A stretch of 64,000 bases of DNA from positions 62,001 through 126,000 of the forward strand of contig NZ_QEST01000014.1 of assembly GCF_003311645.1 (NCBI RefSeq), in the 5' to 3' direction. The notes beneath the pieces were generated by a model, which made no database searches, was not told the DNA's origin, and saw only the letters and a list, made by a program, of their open reading frames with translations. The position numbers and the translations under genes were made by a program. Within the stretch, counting starts at the first letter, position 1, and each line of letters starts with the position of its first letter. The DNA comes from Streptomyces sp. PT12 (lineage in GTDB: Bacteria; Actinomycetota; Actinomycetes; Streptomycetales; Streptomycetaceae). Below are positions 33,853 to 41,874 of the stretch, one piece after another.

Positions 33853-34747
33853 CGCGTTCGGGCAGCGGCCGGGCCGCCGACGCGCGCGTCAGGTCGCGCA
33901 TCAGCTCCCCGCGCTCCGCGAGGCGGCGCGCGATGTCGGCCATGCGGATGTCGAGCGACGCCGGGTCGCCCCCCTCGGCCACCTCGTCGAGCTCGTCCCA
34001 GCCCACGGGCGCGGAGACCGTGGGCGCGGGGCGGGCGCGCAGGGTGTAGGGGGCGGCGGTCGTCTTGCGGGCGGCGTTCTGGCTGTGGTCGATGAACACC
34101 TTGCCAGGGCGCAGCCGCCTGGCCATCTCGCCGATCGCCAGCCCCGGCAGGGCGCGCGCCGCCTCGCGCGCCAGCTCCTTGGCGTAGTCGGACGCGCGCG
34201 CCGAAGGGGTGGGGCGCAGCGGGCACAGCACGTGCAGCCCTTTGGACCCCGAGGTCTTCGCGCAGGCCGCGAGGCCGTCCGCGGCCAGCCGCTCGCGCAG
34301 CCACAGCGCGACCCGGCAGCAGTCGGCGATCGTCGCGGGCGCCCCGGGGTCGAGGTCGAGGACCAGCCGGTCGGCCACCCCGGGGGCCTGGGCCCGCCAC
34401 TGGTAGGTGTGCAGCTCGGTGACCAGGTTGGCCGCCCACATCAGCCCCGGCAGGTCGTTGACCACCACCTGCCGCAGCGGCTCGCCGCCGCCGGAGCGCG
34501 GGACATCGGCGACGTTCACCCAGTCGGGGGTGCCGGGCGGGACGTTCTTGGTGAAGAAACGCTGCCCCGCGGGCCCGTCGGGGTAGCGCAGCAGGCTCAG
34601 CGGCCGGTCGGCGAGGTGGGGGAGGAGCGCGTCGCCGTGGCTGGCGTAGTAGTGCAGCAGCTCGCCCTTGGTCGTCCCGTCCGGGTAGATGACCTTGTCC
34701 AGATTGGTCAGCGTCAGACGCCGCCCCTCGACGGTCACGACCGGCAT
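33833..34747 (-). CDS. Stand-alone LigD-type primase-polymerase (NHEJ)
   Basis: The 304-residue protein matches the polymerase domain of LigD, an AEP-family enzyme that adds ribo- or deoxynucleotides at breaks. Motifs are LTNLDKVIYPDG near the start, LVLDLDPG (catalytic Asp-x-Asp), KTSGSKGLHV and KVFIDHSQN. Neither the ligase nor the nuclease domain is present, so it works with separately encoded ligases, as is usual in Streptomyces. It is divergent from ku with only about 30 bp between start codons, so both genes share a tiny promoter region. The ATG at 34747 was chosen. Confidence 0.92.
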   Translation of the reverse strand: MPVVTVEGRRLTLTNLDKVIYPDGTTKGELLHYYASHGDALLPHLADRPLSLLRYPDGPAGQRFFTKNVPPGTPDWVNVADVPRSGGGEPLRQVVVNDLPGLMWAANLVTELHTYQWRAQAPGVADRLVLDLDPGAPATIADCCRVALWLRERLAADGLAACAKTSGSKGLHVLCPLRPTPSARASDYAKELAREAARALPGLAIGEMARRLRPGKVFIDHSQNAARKTTAAPYTLRARPAPTVSAPVGWDELDEVAEGGDPASLDIRMADIARRLAERGELMRDLTRASAARPLPERGEGRRT

Positions 34748-34777
34748 ACCCTGAGAGTGGCACGAAAGGGGCAGATG

Positions 34778-35824
34778 ATGCGAACGGTATGGAAGGGGTC
34801 GATCTCCTTCGGTCTTGTCACCATCCCCATCAAGGTCGTCAGCGCCACGGAGAACCACTCGGTGTCCTTCCGCCAGGTCCACACGTCCGACGAGGGCAGG
34901 ATCCGCTACCGGAAGGTGTGCGAGATCGACGGCGAGGAGGTGTCGGGCGAGCAGATCGGCAAGGCGTACGAGACGGCCGACGGCTCCCTCGTCCAGCTGA
35001 CCGACGCCGACCTGAACGCCCTGCCGCTGCCCACCGCGAGAACGGTCGAGATCCTGGGCTTCGTTCCGGTCAGCAGCATCGACCCCTATCAGCTCGACCG
35101 CTCGTACTACCTGACCGCCGACGCGGGGGCGGCCAAGCCCTATGTGCTGCTGCGCGAGGCGCTGCGCCGCGCCGACAAGGGGGCGATCGCCAAGCTCGCG
35201 ATGCGCGGGCGGGAGACCCTCGCGCTGGTGCGCGCGCTCGACGACGATGTGCTGGGCATGCACACGCTGCTGTGGCCCGACGAGATCCGCTCGGCGGGCG
35301 GGCTGGCGCCCGGTGAGCAGGTCACCGTCAGGGACGCCGAGATCGACCTCGCCTACACGCTGATGGACACCCTTGGCGAGGTGGACATGGCCGAGCTGCA
35401 CGACGAGTACCGCGAGGCGGTGGAGGCGCTGGTCGACGCCAAGCTCACGGGCCGGGCGCCCGAGCTCGCCGAGGAGGGCGCGCCCGGCGGCGGCAAGGTC
35501 GTCGACCTGATGGCCGCGCTCGAGGACAGCGTGCGCAACGCCCGCCAGGGCCGTGGCGAGGGGGAGGCGGCGGCCGAGGGCGGCGAGGAGGCGACCGTCA
35601 CGCCGATCAAGAAGACCGGCCAGAAGAAGGCCGCCCCGCGCAAGGCCCAGGAGAAAAAGGCGGCGGCGCGGAAGACCGCGGCGAAGAAGACCGCGTCCCG
35701 CGAGGAGGCGGAGGGCGGACAGGGTGCCGCCGAGAAGGCCCCAGCGAAGAAGGCGCAGGCCAAGAAGACTCAGGCCGGGAAGGCCCAGGCGAAGAAGGCG
35801 GGCGGGCGCAAACGCGCCTCCTGA
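34778..35824 (+). CDS. ku: Non-homologous end-joining protein Ku
   Basis: Bacterial Ku forms a homodimeric ring on DNA ends and recruits LigD-type enzymes. The 348-residue product has the Ku core (residues 1-250: MRTVWKGSISFGLVTIPIKV, FRQVHTSDEGRIRYRKVCE, PYQLDRSYYLTAD, LALVRALDDDVLGMHTLLWPDEIR given as its span) followed by a long Lys/Ala-rich tail. Such tails in Streptomyces Ku resemble histone H1 and bind DNA. Two adjacent ATGs exist at 34775 and 34778. The second gives better spacing to AAAGGGG and the usual MR start. Confidence 0.95.
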   Translation: MRTVWKGSISFGLVTIPIKVVSATENHSVSFRQVHTSDEGRIRYRKVCEIDGEEVSGEQIGKAYETADGSLVQLTDADLNALPLPTARTVEILGFVPVSSIDPYQLDRSYYLTADAGAAKPYVLLREALRRADKGAIAKLAMRGRETLALVRALDDDVLGMHTLLWPDEIRSAGGLAPGEQVTVRDAEIDLAYTLMDTLGEVDMAELHDEYREAVEALVDAKLTGRAPELAEEGAPGGGKVVDLMAALEDSVRNARQGRGEGEAAAEGGEEATVTPIKKTGQKKAAPRKAQEKKAAARKTAAKKTASREEAEGGQGAAEKAPAKKAQAKKTQAGKAQAKKAGGRKRAS

Positions 35825-35830
35825 CGGCGT

Positions 35831-36700
35831 TCAGCGCTGGGCCTCGTACGCGTAGAAGCCCGCCCCCGACTTCCGCCCCAGGTGCCCGGCCGCGACCATG
35901 CGCAGCAGCAGCGGGGGCGGCGCGTAGAGCGGCTCCTTGTGTTCGGCGTACATCGACTCGGCGATCGAGGCGATGGTGTCGAGGCCGATCAGGTCGGCCG
36001 TGCGCAGCGGCCCCAGCGGGTGGGCGCAGCCGAGCTCCATCCCCTTGTCGATGTCGTCCCTGCTGGCCGCGCCGGTCTCCAGCATCCGGACGGCGGCCAG
36101 GAGATACGGCACGAGCAGCGCGTTCACCACGAAGCCCGCGCGGTCCTGGGCGCGGATCGCGTGCTTGCCCAGCACCCCGGAGACCAGCGCCTCGGCGCGG
36201 CGCACCGTCTCCTCGTCGGTGGTGAGCGCGGGGATCAGCTCCACCAGGCGCTGCACCTGCGCGGGATTGAAGAAGTGGATGCCGAGCACGTGCCCGGGGC
36301 GTGAGGTGGCCATGGCCAGGTTGACCAGGGGGATGGCCGAGGTGTTGGACGCCAGGATGGCGTCGGGGCGGGTCACCACCTGGTCGAGGACCTGGAAGAT
36401 CTCGGCCTTGACCTGCTCCTGCTCCACCACTGCCTCGATCACCAGGTCACGGTCGGCGAACGTGCCGAGGTCCGTGGTGAACGTGATGCGTTCGAGCGCC
36501 GCGTCGCGCTCGTCCTCGCCGATCTTCCCGCGCTCGGCCGCCCTGGCCAGCGACGCCGCGAGCCGTGTGCGGCCGATCTCCAGGGCCTCGCCGGTGGTCT
36601 CCGCGACCCGGACGTCGAGCCCGGCCCGCGCGCAGACCTCCGCGATGCCCGCGCCCATCTGCCCGCTGCCCACCACGCCGACGCGCTCGATGTCGGTCAC
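35831..36700 (-). CDS. 3-hydroxybutyryl-CoA dehydrogenase family protein
   Basis: The 289-residue NAD(P)-dependent enzyme interconverts 3-hydroxyacyl-CoA and acetoacyl-CoA. The N-terminal Rossmann fold is VGVVGSGQMGAGIAEVCARAG. Catalytic sequence includes ILASNTSAIP, HFFNPAQVQRLVELIP, the catalytic His in that span and DRAGFVVNALLVPY. The C-terminal dimer domain ends HLGRKSGAGFYAY. The GTG at 36700 is preceded by AAGGGG. It is convergent with ku (6 bp apart) and has no operon partner here, so a primary role in fatty-acid or butyrate metabolism is a family inference. Confidence 0.92.
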   Translation of the reverse strand: MTDIERVGVVGSGQMGAGIAEVCARAGLDVRVAETTGEALEIGRTRLAASLARAAERGKIGEDERDAALERITFTTDLGTFADRDLVIEAVVEQEQVKAEIFQVLDQVVTRPDAILASNTSAIPLVNLAMATSRPGHVLGIHFFNPAQVQRLVELIPALTTDEETVRRAEALVSGVLGKHAIRAQDRAGFVVNALLVPYLLAAVRMLETGAASRDDIDKGMELGCAHPLGPLRTADLIGLDTIASIAESMYAEHKEPLYAPPPLLLRMVAAGHLGRKSGAGFYAYEAQR

Positions 36701-36730
36701 CTCATGCCCCTTCGCCGTTCCCTGAAGCAC

Positions 36731-36770
36731 CGGACTCACCCGGACTCACCCGGACTCACCCGGACTCACC
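36731..36770. repeat. 10-bp tandem repeat, four perfect copies
   Basis: CGGACTCACC is repeated four times with no mismatch, starting 30 bp upstream of the 3-hydroxybutyryl-CoA dehydrogenase start, on its leader side. The 10-bp period places each copy on the same helix face. Confidence 0.85.
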
Positions 36771-36801
36771 CGACGGTACCGTCCGGTAGGAAGCGGGGGA
36801 C

Positions 36802-36821
36802 GACCGGCCGGTCGACCGGTC
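36802..36821. promoter_or_regulatory. Two adjoining palindromes, operator-like
   Basis: GACCGGCCGGTC (36802-36813) is directly followed by GACCGGTC (36814-36821), both perfect palindromes sharing the GACCGG half-site. They lie in the divergent gap between the dehydrogenase gene and the GHL10 gene. They could be a repressor site, or simply G/C-rich symmetry. Confidence 0.35.
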
Positions 36822-36960
36822 ATCCCCGGGGCGCGCTCGGTCATCCGCGCCTGACGTGCGCCGTTCGGCCCGCGGTGGGTGTGTCGCGCGGACGTCGGGC
36901 GGGGACTTGGTCACTCTGTGCGGGGTAGGTGTGACATGGAGAGACGACAGGGGGCACACG

Positions 36961-38214
36961 ATGGGACGAATCACCCGCAGGCGTCTGGCGTCGGCCGCGG
37001 TCGGCACGTTGGCAGGGGCCCTGACGCTCACTCAGGCGTCCGCCTCGGCGCGGTGGACGGAGCGCGCGCCGGCGCGAACGGGCGCGAACGGCGCGGCCGC
37101 GGCGCCGACAGGGACGCGCGGCATGTGGATCGCCACGGTGGCGAACATCGACTGGCCAAGCGCCGCGGGGCTCTCGCCCGACGAGGCGGGGGCCGAGCTG
37201 GCCGCGCTGCTCGACGTGGCCGTGGAACGGCGGTTGACGACCGTGTTCCTCCAGGTCAGGCCGACGGCGGACGCGTTCTGGCCGTCGCCGTACGAGCCGT
37301 GGTCGGCGCTGCTCACCGGCACACAGGGGCGCGATCCCGGGTGGGATCCGCTGGGCTTCGCGGTGCGGGAGGCGCACGCGCGCGACCTGGAGCTGCACGC
37401 GTGGTTCAACCCGTACCGGATCGCGCAGCACGGCGACCCGGGGCGGCTGGCGCAGGGGCACCCGGCCAGGGTCCACCCCGAGTGGGTGGTGCCGTACGGC
37501 GGGCAGCTGTTCTACAACCCCGGGCTGCCCGAGGTGCGGGCGTTCGTGCAGGACGCGATGATCCACGCGGTCGAGTCGTACGCGATCGACGGGGTGCACT
37601 GGGACGACTACTTCTACCCGTATCCGGTGGCGGGCGAGGCGTTCGACGACGCGGCGGCGTTCGACGCGCACGGCGGCGACTTCGACGACCTGGGCGACTG
37701 GCGGCGGCACAACATCGACCTGCTGGTGCGGGAGATGCGCGAGCGGGTGGCCGAGGCGCGGCCCGGGATCCCGTTCGGCGTCAGCCCGTTCGCGGTGTGG
37801 CGCAACAAGAGCACCGACCCGCTCGGCTCCGACACCCGCGGCGGCGTGCAGACATACGACGACCTGTACGCGGATGTGCGCACATGGGTCAGGGAGGGCT
37901 GGATCGACTATGTGATCCCCCAGGTCTACTGGCACATCGGCTACGCCGCGGCGGACTACGCGACGCTCGTGGCGTGGTGGGCCGATGTCGCGGAGGGCAC
38001 GGATGTGGCCCTGTACATCGGCGAGGCGGTCTACAAGGTCGGCGACCCGGCCCAGCCCGAGGCGTGGCAGGACGCGGCGGAGCTGTCGCGGCACCTGACG
38101 CTGTGCGCCGAGCACCCGCGGGTGGGCGGGAACGTCTTCTACTCGGCGACGCAGGTGGCCTCCGACCCGCTGGGCGCGATGAGCCGGGTCGTCGACGATC
38201 ACTACCGGGATTGA
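36961..38214 (+). CDS. Tat-exported glycosyl hydrolase-like family 10 (GHL10/YngK) protein
   Basis: The 417-residue protein begins with a twin-arginine signal (ITRRRLASAAVGTLAGALTL), ending near ASASA. The mature part opens GTRGMWIATVANIDWP, the marker of the GHL10 (formerly DUF187) family of TIM-barrel putative glycosidases. Further signatures are VFLQVRPTADAFW, ELHAWFNPYR, VRAFVQDAMI, the catalytic-strand-like IDGVHWDDYFYPYP and YVIPQVYWHIG. The likely function is extracellular polysaccharide processing; no substrate is known. The ATG at 36961 precedes the signal. It is a plausible substrate of the TatAC translocase at 4.9-6.2 kb. Confidence 0.88.
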   Translation: MGRITRRRLASAAVGTLAGALTLTQASASARWTERAPARTGANGAAAAPTGTRGMWIATVANIDWPSAAGLSPDEAGAELAALLDVAVERRLTTVFLQVRPTADAFWPSPYEPWSALLTGTQGRDPGWDPLGFAVREAHARDLELHAWFNPYRIAQHGDPGRLAQGHPARVHPEWVVPYGGQLFYNPGLPEVRAFVQDAMIHAVESYAIDGVHWDDYFYPYPVAGEAFDDAAAFDAHGGDFDDLGDWRRHNIDLLVREMRERVAEARPGIPFGVSPFAVWRNKSTDPLGSDTRGGVQTYDDLYADVRTWVREGWIDYVIPQVYWHIGYAAADYATLVAWWADVAEGTDVALYIGEAVYKVGDPAQPEAWQDAAELSRHLTLCAEHPRVGGNVFYSATQVASDPLGAMSRVVDDHYRD

Positions 38215-38239
38215 CGCCGACTACCGGGATTGACGCCCA

Positions 38240-39205
38240 CTATCCGGATTGAGCGGGGCGCCGGGTGGCGTGCGGGTCCGGCGTTGTATACGAAACGGCT
38301 GGGTGGCGGGGGGCGCGCTGGGTGATCGCGATGCAGGCCAGGACCGCGATCGCCGTGAGGGGGGCCGCCGCGGGGAGGGGTTCGGCCAGGAGGGCGGTGG
38401 ACCAGACGAGGGTGAGCAGGGGCTGGGCGAGCTGGAGTTGACTGGCCCTGGCTATCCCGGCGCGGGCGAGGCCGCCGTACCAGACGAGCATGCTGAGGAA
38501 GCTCGCGCCCGCGGCCAGCCAGAGCACGGCGGCGAGCGACGACGCGGTGGGGCGGGGCGGCTCGGCCAGTAGCGCTACCGTGAATCCCGGCAGGGCGAGC
38601 GGCAGGCTGGCGACCAGGGCCCAGGAGATCACCTGCCAGCCCGGCAGCCGCCCGGCGAGGCGGCCGCCCTCCGCGTAGCCCGCCGCGCACAGCAGCAGGG
38701 CGGCGGCGAGGTAGAGGTCGCCGCGCGCGGGCGAGCCGCCGCTGTCCACGGCGGCGAACGCCACGACCGCCGCGGCGCCCGCCGCCGCGGCGGCCCAGAA
38801 GACGGGCGAGGGGCGCGCGCCGGTGCGGGCGGTCGCGTAGATCGCCGTCGTCAGCGGCAGCAGCCCGGTCACCACGGCGGCGTGGGCCGTTCCCGAGGTG
38901 GGCAGGGCGAGGGCGGTGAGCAGCGGGAAGCCGAGCACGCAGCCCGCGGCCACCAGCGCGAGCCCCGGCAGGTGGCGGCGCTCGGGCGGGGGGACCCGGG
39001 CGGCGGCCAGCGCGCAGGCGGCGATGAGGGCCGCGACGACCGTGCGGGCGAACGTCACGGTCCAGGGGCCGAAGCCTTCGAGCGCCCATGTCGTGGCGGG
39101 GAAGGTCAGGGAGAACGCGACGACGGCGAGCGCGGCCATCGCCAGGCCGCGGCCCACCGGAACCGCTGCTGTCCCCGAATCGATAGCGCTATTCTGTGCT
39201 CTCAT
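38240..39205 (-). CDS. EamA/DMT-family transporter
   Basis: The 321-residue protein has ten hydrophobic helices arranged as two EamA repeats, for example LAMAALAVVAFSLTFPATTWALEG and the second repeat beginning GDLYLAAALLLCAAGYAEGG. Such drug/metabolite transporters typically export amino acids or small metabolites. The start codon at 39205 lies on the complementary strand of the MocR start, so the two divergent genes overlap by 2 bp. A start further in, at a GTG near codon 15 or the ATG of LAMAAL, is possible. The MocR neighbour is the probable regulator. Confidence 0.85.
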   Translation of the reverse strand: MRAQNSAIDSGTAAVPVGRGLAMAALAVVAFSLTFPATTWALEGFGPWTVTFARTVVAALIAACALAAARVPPPERRHLPGLALVAAGCVLGFPLLTALALPTSGTAHAAVVTGLLPLTTAIYATARTGARPSPVFWAAAAAGAAAVVAFAAVDSGGSPARGDLYLAAALLLCAAGYAEGGRLAGRLPGWQVISWALVASLPLALPGFTVALLAEPPRPTASSLAAVLWLAAGASFLSMLVWYGGLARAGIARASQLQLAQPLLTLVWSTALLAEPLPAAAPLTAIAVLACIAITQRAPRHPAVSYTTPDPHATRRPAQSG

Positions 39206-39216
39206 GAATCAGAGTA
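39183..39216. promoter_or_regulatory. Face-to-face promoters of the EamA and MocR genes with a palindrome
   Basis: On the plus strand TATTCT (39190-39195) lies 8 nt before the MocR ATG. On the minus strand TACTCT (39216-39211) lies 5 nt before the EamA ATG. Each -10 is inside the other gene, and neither gene has a ribosome site, so both transcripts are probably leaderless. The perfect palindrome ATAGCGCTAT (39183-39192) overlaps the plus -10 and is a candidate MocR operator. Confidence 0.5.
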
Positions 39217-40670
39217 GCAGTGACGTCCGGTTGGCCGCTTCCTTGCGTGAGGAGCTGAAGCGCTACCCGGCCGGGGGGAAGCTGCCGTCGAGCCGTGAGG
39301 TGATGGCCCGTTACGGGGTGGGCCCTGGCACCGTCGCGCGGGCGCTGGCCGCGCTGGTCGCCGAGGGGCTGGTGGTGACCAGGCCGGGGGCGGGCGCGTT
39401 CCGGGCCGAGCCGCGCGCCCTCCGCCCCCCGGTGGGCGATCCCAGCTGGCAGGAGATCACCCTGAGCGCCCGGCCCGCGCCCGACAGCGTGCCGCGCGCG
39501 GTGGACGCCGGGGGAGTGCTGGCCACCCTGCCCGCCCCGCCGCCCGGCGTGATCGAGCTCAACGGCGGCTATCTCGGGCCCGCGATCCGGCCCGAACGCG
39601 CCCTCGCCGCCGCGCTCGCCAGGGCGGGGCGGCGGCCGAGGGCGTGGGACCGGCCGCCCATGGCGGGACTCGGGGAGCTGCGGGCGTGGTTCGCGCGGTC
39701 GATCGACGGCGGCTCGGGCGCCCTCGCGCCGTCGGATGTGACCATCACCGCGGGCGGGCAGAGCGCGTTGAGCACCGCGTTGCGCGCCCTCGCGCCCCCC
39801 GGCGGCTCCGTCCTGGTCGAGTCGCCCACGTATCCCGGGATGCTGGCGTCGGCCCGCGCGGCCGGGCTGCGGCCCGTGCCCGTGCCCATGGACGCCGACG
39901 GCGTGCGCACGGAACTGCTGGAGCGTGCCTTCGCGGACAGCGGCGCGCGGGTGTTCGTGTGCCAGCCGCTGTTCCAGAACCCGACCGGCGCGGTGCTCTC
40001 GCCCGCGCGTCGGCGCGCGGTGATCGACGTGGCGCGCGCGGCGGGCGCGTTCGTGATCGAGGACGACTTCGCGCGCCGCCTCGCCCACGCCGACGCCGGG
40101 CCGCTGCCCGGACCGCTGGCCGCCGACGACCCCGACGGCACCGTGGTCCACGTGTGCTCGCTCACCAAGGTCACCTCGCCGAGCCTGCGCGTGGGCGCTC
40201 TCGCCGCGCGCGGGCCCGTGGTCGAGCGGCTGCGCGCGATCCAGATCGTCGACAGCTTCTTCGTCGCCCGCCCGCTCCAGGAGGCCGCGCTCGAACTGGT
40301 GGGCTCTCCGGCCTGGGACCGTCATCTGCGGGCGGTGGCACGGGAGTTGGCGGCCCGCCGCGACGCGCTGACCGCGGCGGTGGCCGCGGGGCTGCCCGCG
40401 CTGGCCGCGCCCCTGGTGCCCCGGGGCGGCTATCACCTCTGGCTGGGGCTGCCGCCGGGCGCCGACGAGACGGGGCTCGCGGCCGCCGCGCTGCGCGCCG
40501 GAGTGGCCATCGCCGCGGGGCGCCCCTACTTCGCCGCCGAACGCCCCGCCCCCCACATCCGCCTCAGCTTCGCATCGGCCGCCGGCGTGGGGGAGATCGC
40601 GGAGGGCGTGCGCCGCCTGGGACGCGCCTGGCGCGAGACCCAGGACAACGCGCCCGACACGCTGCCGTGA
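39204..40670 (+). CDS. MocR-type regulator: GntR HTH fused to a fold-type I aminotransferase domain
   Basis: The 488-residue protein starts with a winged helix (residues of about 8-75: GKLPSSREVMARYGVGPGTVARAL, GLVVTRPGAGAFRA). An aminotransferase-like domain follows, with GGQSALSTALRALAPP, VESPTYPGML, FQNPTGAVLSPARR, FVIEDDFARRL and the PLP-lysine region CSLTKVTSPSLRVGAL. MocR proteins bind PLP adducts and control vitamin B6, GABA or transporter genes. The divergent overlapping EamA transporter gene is the obvious target. The ATG at 39204 fits the helix-turn-helix start. Confidence 0.92.
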   Translation: MNQSSSDVRLAASLREELKRYPAGGKLPSSREVMARYGVGPGTVARALAALVAEGLVVTRPGAGAFRAEPRALRPPVGDPSWQEITLSARPAPDSVPRAVDAGGVLATLPAPPPGVIELNGGYLGPAIRPERALAAALARAGRRPRAWDRPPMAGLGELRAWFARSIDGGSGALAPSDVTITAGGQSALSTALRALAPPGGSVLVESPTYPGMLASARAAGLRPVPVPMDADGVRTELLERAFADSGARVFVCQPLFQNPTGAVLSPARRRAVIDVARAAGAFVIEDDFARRLAHADAGPLPGPLAADDPDGTVVHVCSLTKVTSPSLRVGALAARGPVVERLRAIQIVDSFFVARPLQEAALELVGSPAWDRHLRAVARELAARRDALTAAVAAGLPALAAPLVPRGGYHLWLGLPPGADETGLAAAALRAGVAIAAGRPYFAAERPAPHIRLSFASAAGVGEIAEGVRRLGRAWRETQDNAPDTLP

Positions 40671-40768
40671 CCACCGGTGACCCAGGGCCCTCGCGCCGGG
40701 TGAACGGGCGGGTGCCCTACCGCCGTCATATTTACCCCGCGGTAGTGGTGCGGTAATTCGCCTGCTCG

Positions 40769-40774
40769 TACGAT
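40769..40774 (+). promoter_or_regulatory. Possible -10 of the phosphatase-like gene
   Basis: TACGAT ends exactly 6 nt before the ATG at 40781, with no ribosome site, again suggesting a leaderless mRNA. Upstream, TTACCCCGC and GCGGTAA (between about 40733 and 40757) form an imperfect inverted repeat in an A/T-richer patch that might bind a regulator. Confidence 0.35.
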
Positions 40775-40780
40775 CGCGCC

Positions 40781-41341
40781 ATGCTGCTCACGCTGATAGC
40801 GGCTGCCCGCAGCTCAGCTGTCCTCGACACGCGTTTCGGCGACGACCGTCCGCTCGACGCCGCGGGCTGGCACGCGCTCGAACGGGCCATCCCGGTCCTG
40901 CTGCCGCTGGCCGCGGCCGAGCTGCGCTACTGTTCGCCGACCCCGAGCAGCAGGCAGACGGGCGACGCCCTCGGCCTGGCACCCCTCGCCCAACCCGCCC
41001 TGCGCGACTGCGACATGGGTCGCTGGCACGGCATGACCCTCCAGGAGGTCGCCGCCCGCGAGCCAGCCGCCGTCGAGGCATGGCTCGCCGACCCCAGGTC
41101 CGCGCCGCACGGTGGCGAGCCGCTGCTGGCGTTCGTCTCCCGCGTGGGCGGCTGGCTCGACACCCGGCCGCTCGGGGGCGAGGGGCGGATCGTCGCCGTC
41201 ACCGAGTCCTCCGTGATCAGGGCCGCCATGCTCTACGCGCTCAAGGCCCCGCCGCAGTCGTACTGGCGCACCGAGGTGCACCCCCTGTCGGTCGTAAGCC
41301 TCAGCGGCCACCCTGGCCGTTGGAGCCTGCGGCTCGGCTGA
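40781..41341 (+). CDS. Histidine-phosphatase-superfamily protein lacking the catalytic RHG motif
   Basis: The 186-residue protein has the fold features of phosphoglycerate-mutase-like phosphatases. These are PLDAAGWHALERAIP, the YCSPTPSSRQTGDAL strand (Arg of the phosphate pocket), CDMGRWHGMTLQEVAARE, HGGEPLLAFVSRVGGWL, and a C-terminal VAVTESSVIRAAMLYAL in which the usual second catalytic His is also replaced (normally THG or SHG-like). At the N terminus, LTLIAAARSS occupies the place of the usual RHG signature. It is therefore probably not an active phosphatase; a binding or regulatory role is inferred. The relation to cobalamin-type phosphatases is only by resemblance. Confidence 0.7.
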   Translation: MLLTLIAAARSSAVLDTRFGDDRPLDAAGWHALERAIPVLLPLAAAELRYCSPTPSSRQTGDALGLAPLAQPALRDCDMGRWHGMTLQEVAAREPAAVEAWLADPRSAPHGGEPLLAFVSRVGGWLDTRPLGGEGRIVAVTESSVIRAAMLYALKAPPQSYWRTEVHPLSVVSLSGHPGRWSLRLG

Positions 41342-41436
41342 CCCGTTCGACGGTGCCGAGCGGCGCGGCGATCCCGCCGCCGCGCCCCGAGGGGGGCGCC
41401 CGACGGCGGCCGCGGGGCGCGCGGCACCATGGGGGC

Positions 41437-41829
41437 ATGCGAACGCTACCTGTGCTCGTGTACGACGGGGACTGCGCGTTCTGCACCAGCTGCGTGCGGT
41501 TCGCCGAGCGGCGGATCGGGCCGCGCTGCGAGGCGACGCCCTGGCAGTTCGCCGACCTGGCCGCCCTCGGCACCGACGAACGGCGGGCCTCGCACGAGGT
41601 CCTGTGGATCACGCCGCCCGGGCGCGTCCACGGGGGCGCGCGTGCCGTCGCGAAGCTGCTGCTGAGCGCCGGGGGGCCCTGGGCGGTGCTGGGCGCCGCG
41701 CTGACCCTGCCGCCGATCAGCTGGGCGGCGCGCGGCGTCTACCGCCTGGTCGCGAACAACCGGCAGCGCATGCCGGGCGGCACCCCCGCCTGCACCGTCC
41801 CCCCGGCCCGCAGGCCGCCCGCCGACTGA
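41437..41829 (+). CDS. DCC-family (DUF393) thiol-disulfide oxidoreductase-like protein
   Basis: The 130-residue protein begins LPVLVYDGDCAFCTSCVRF, the DxxCxxC signature of the DCC family, and has a second conserved section VLWITPPGRVHGGARAVAKLLL. These thioredoxin-like proteins are thought to exchange disulfides, but their partners are unknown. The start at 41437 places the signature at residues 8-15, as in the family. The preceding 95-bp gap holds no other feature. Confidence 0.85.
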   Translation: MRTLPVLVYDGDCAFCTSCVRFAERRIGPRCEATPWQFADLAALGTDERRASHEVLWITPPGRVHGGARAVAKLLLSAGGPWAVLGAALTLPPISWAARGVYRLVANNRQRMPGGTPACTVPPARRPPAD

Positions 41830-41874
41830 ACGGCCCGCGGCGCGGGCGGCGTTCGGCCCGTGGCGTTCGGCCGG

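Noticed and set aside
38898-39203. N-terminal extension of the MocR protein
   Set aside because: It overlaps the EamA gene antisense and lacks family-like sequence; the HTH starts right after 39204.
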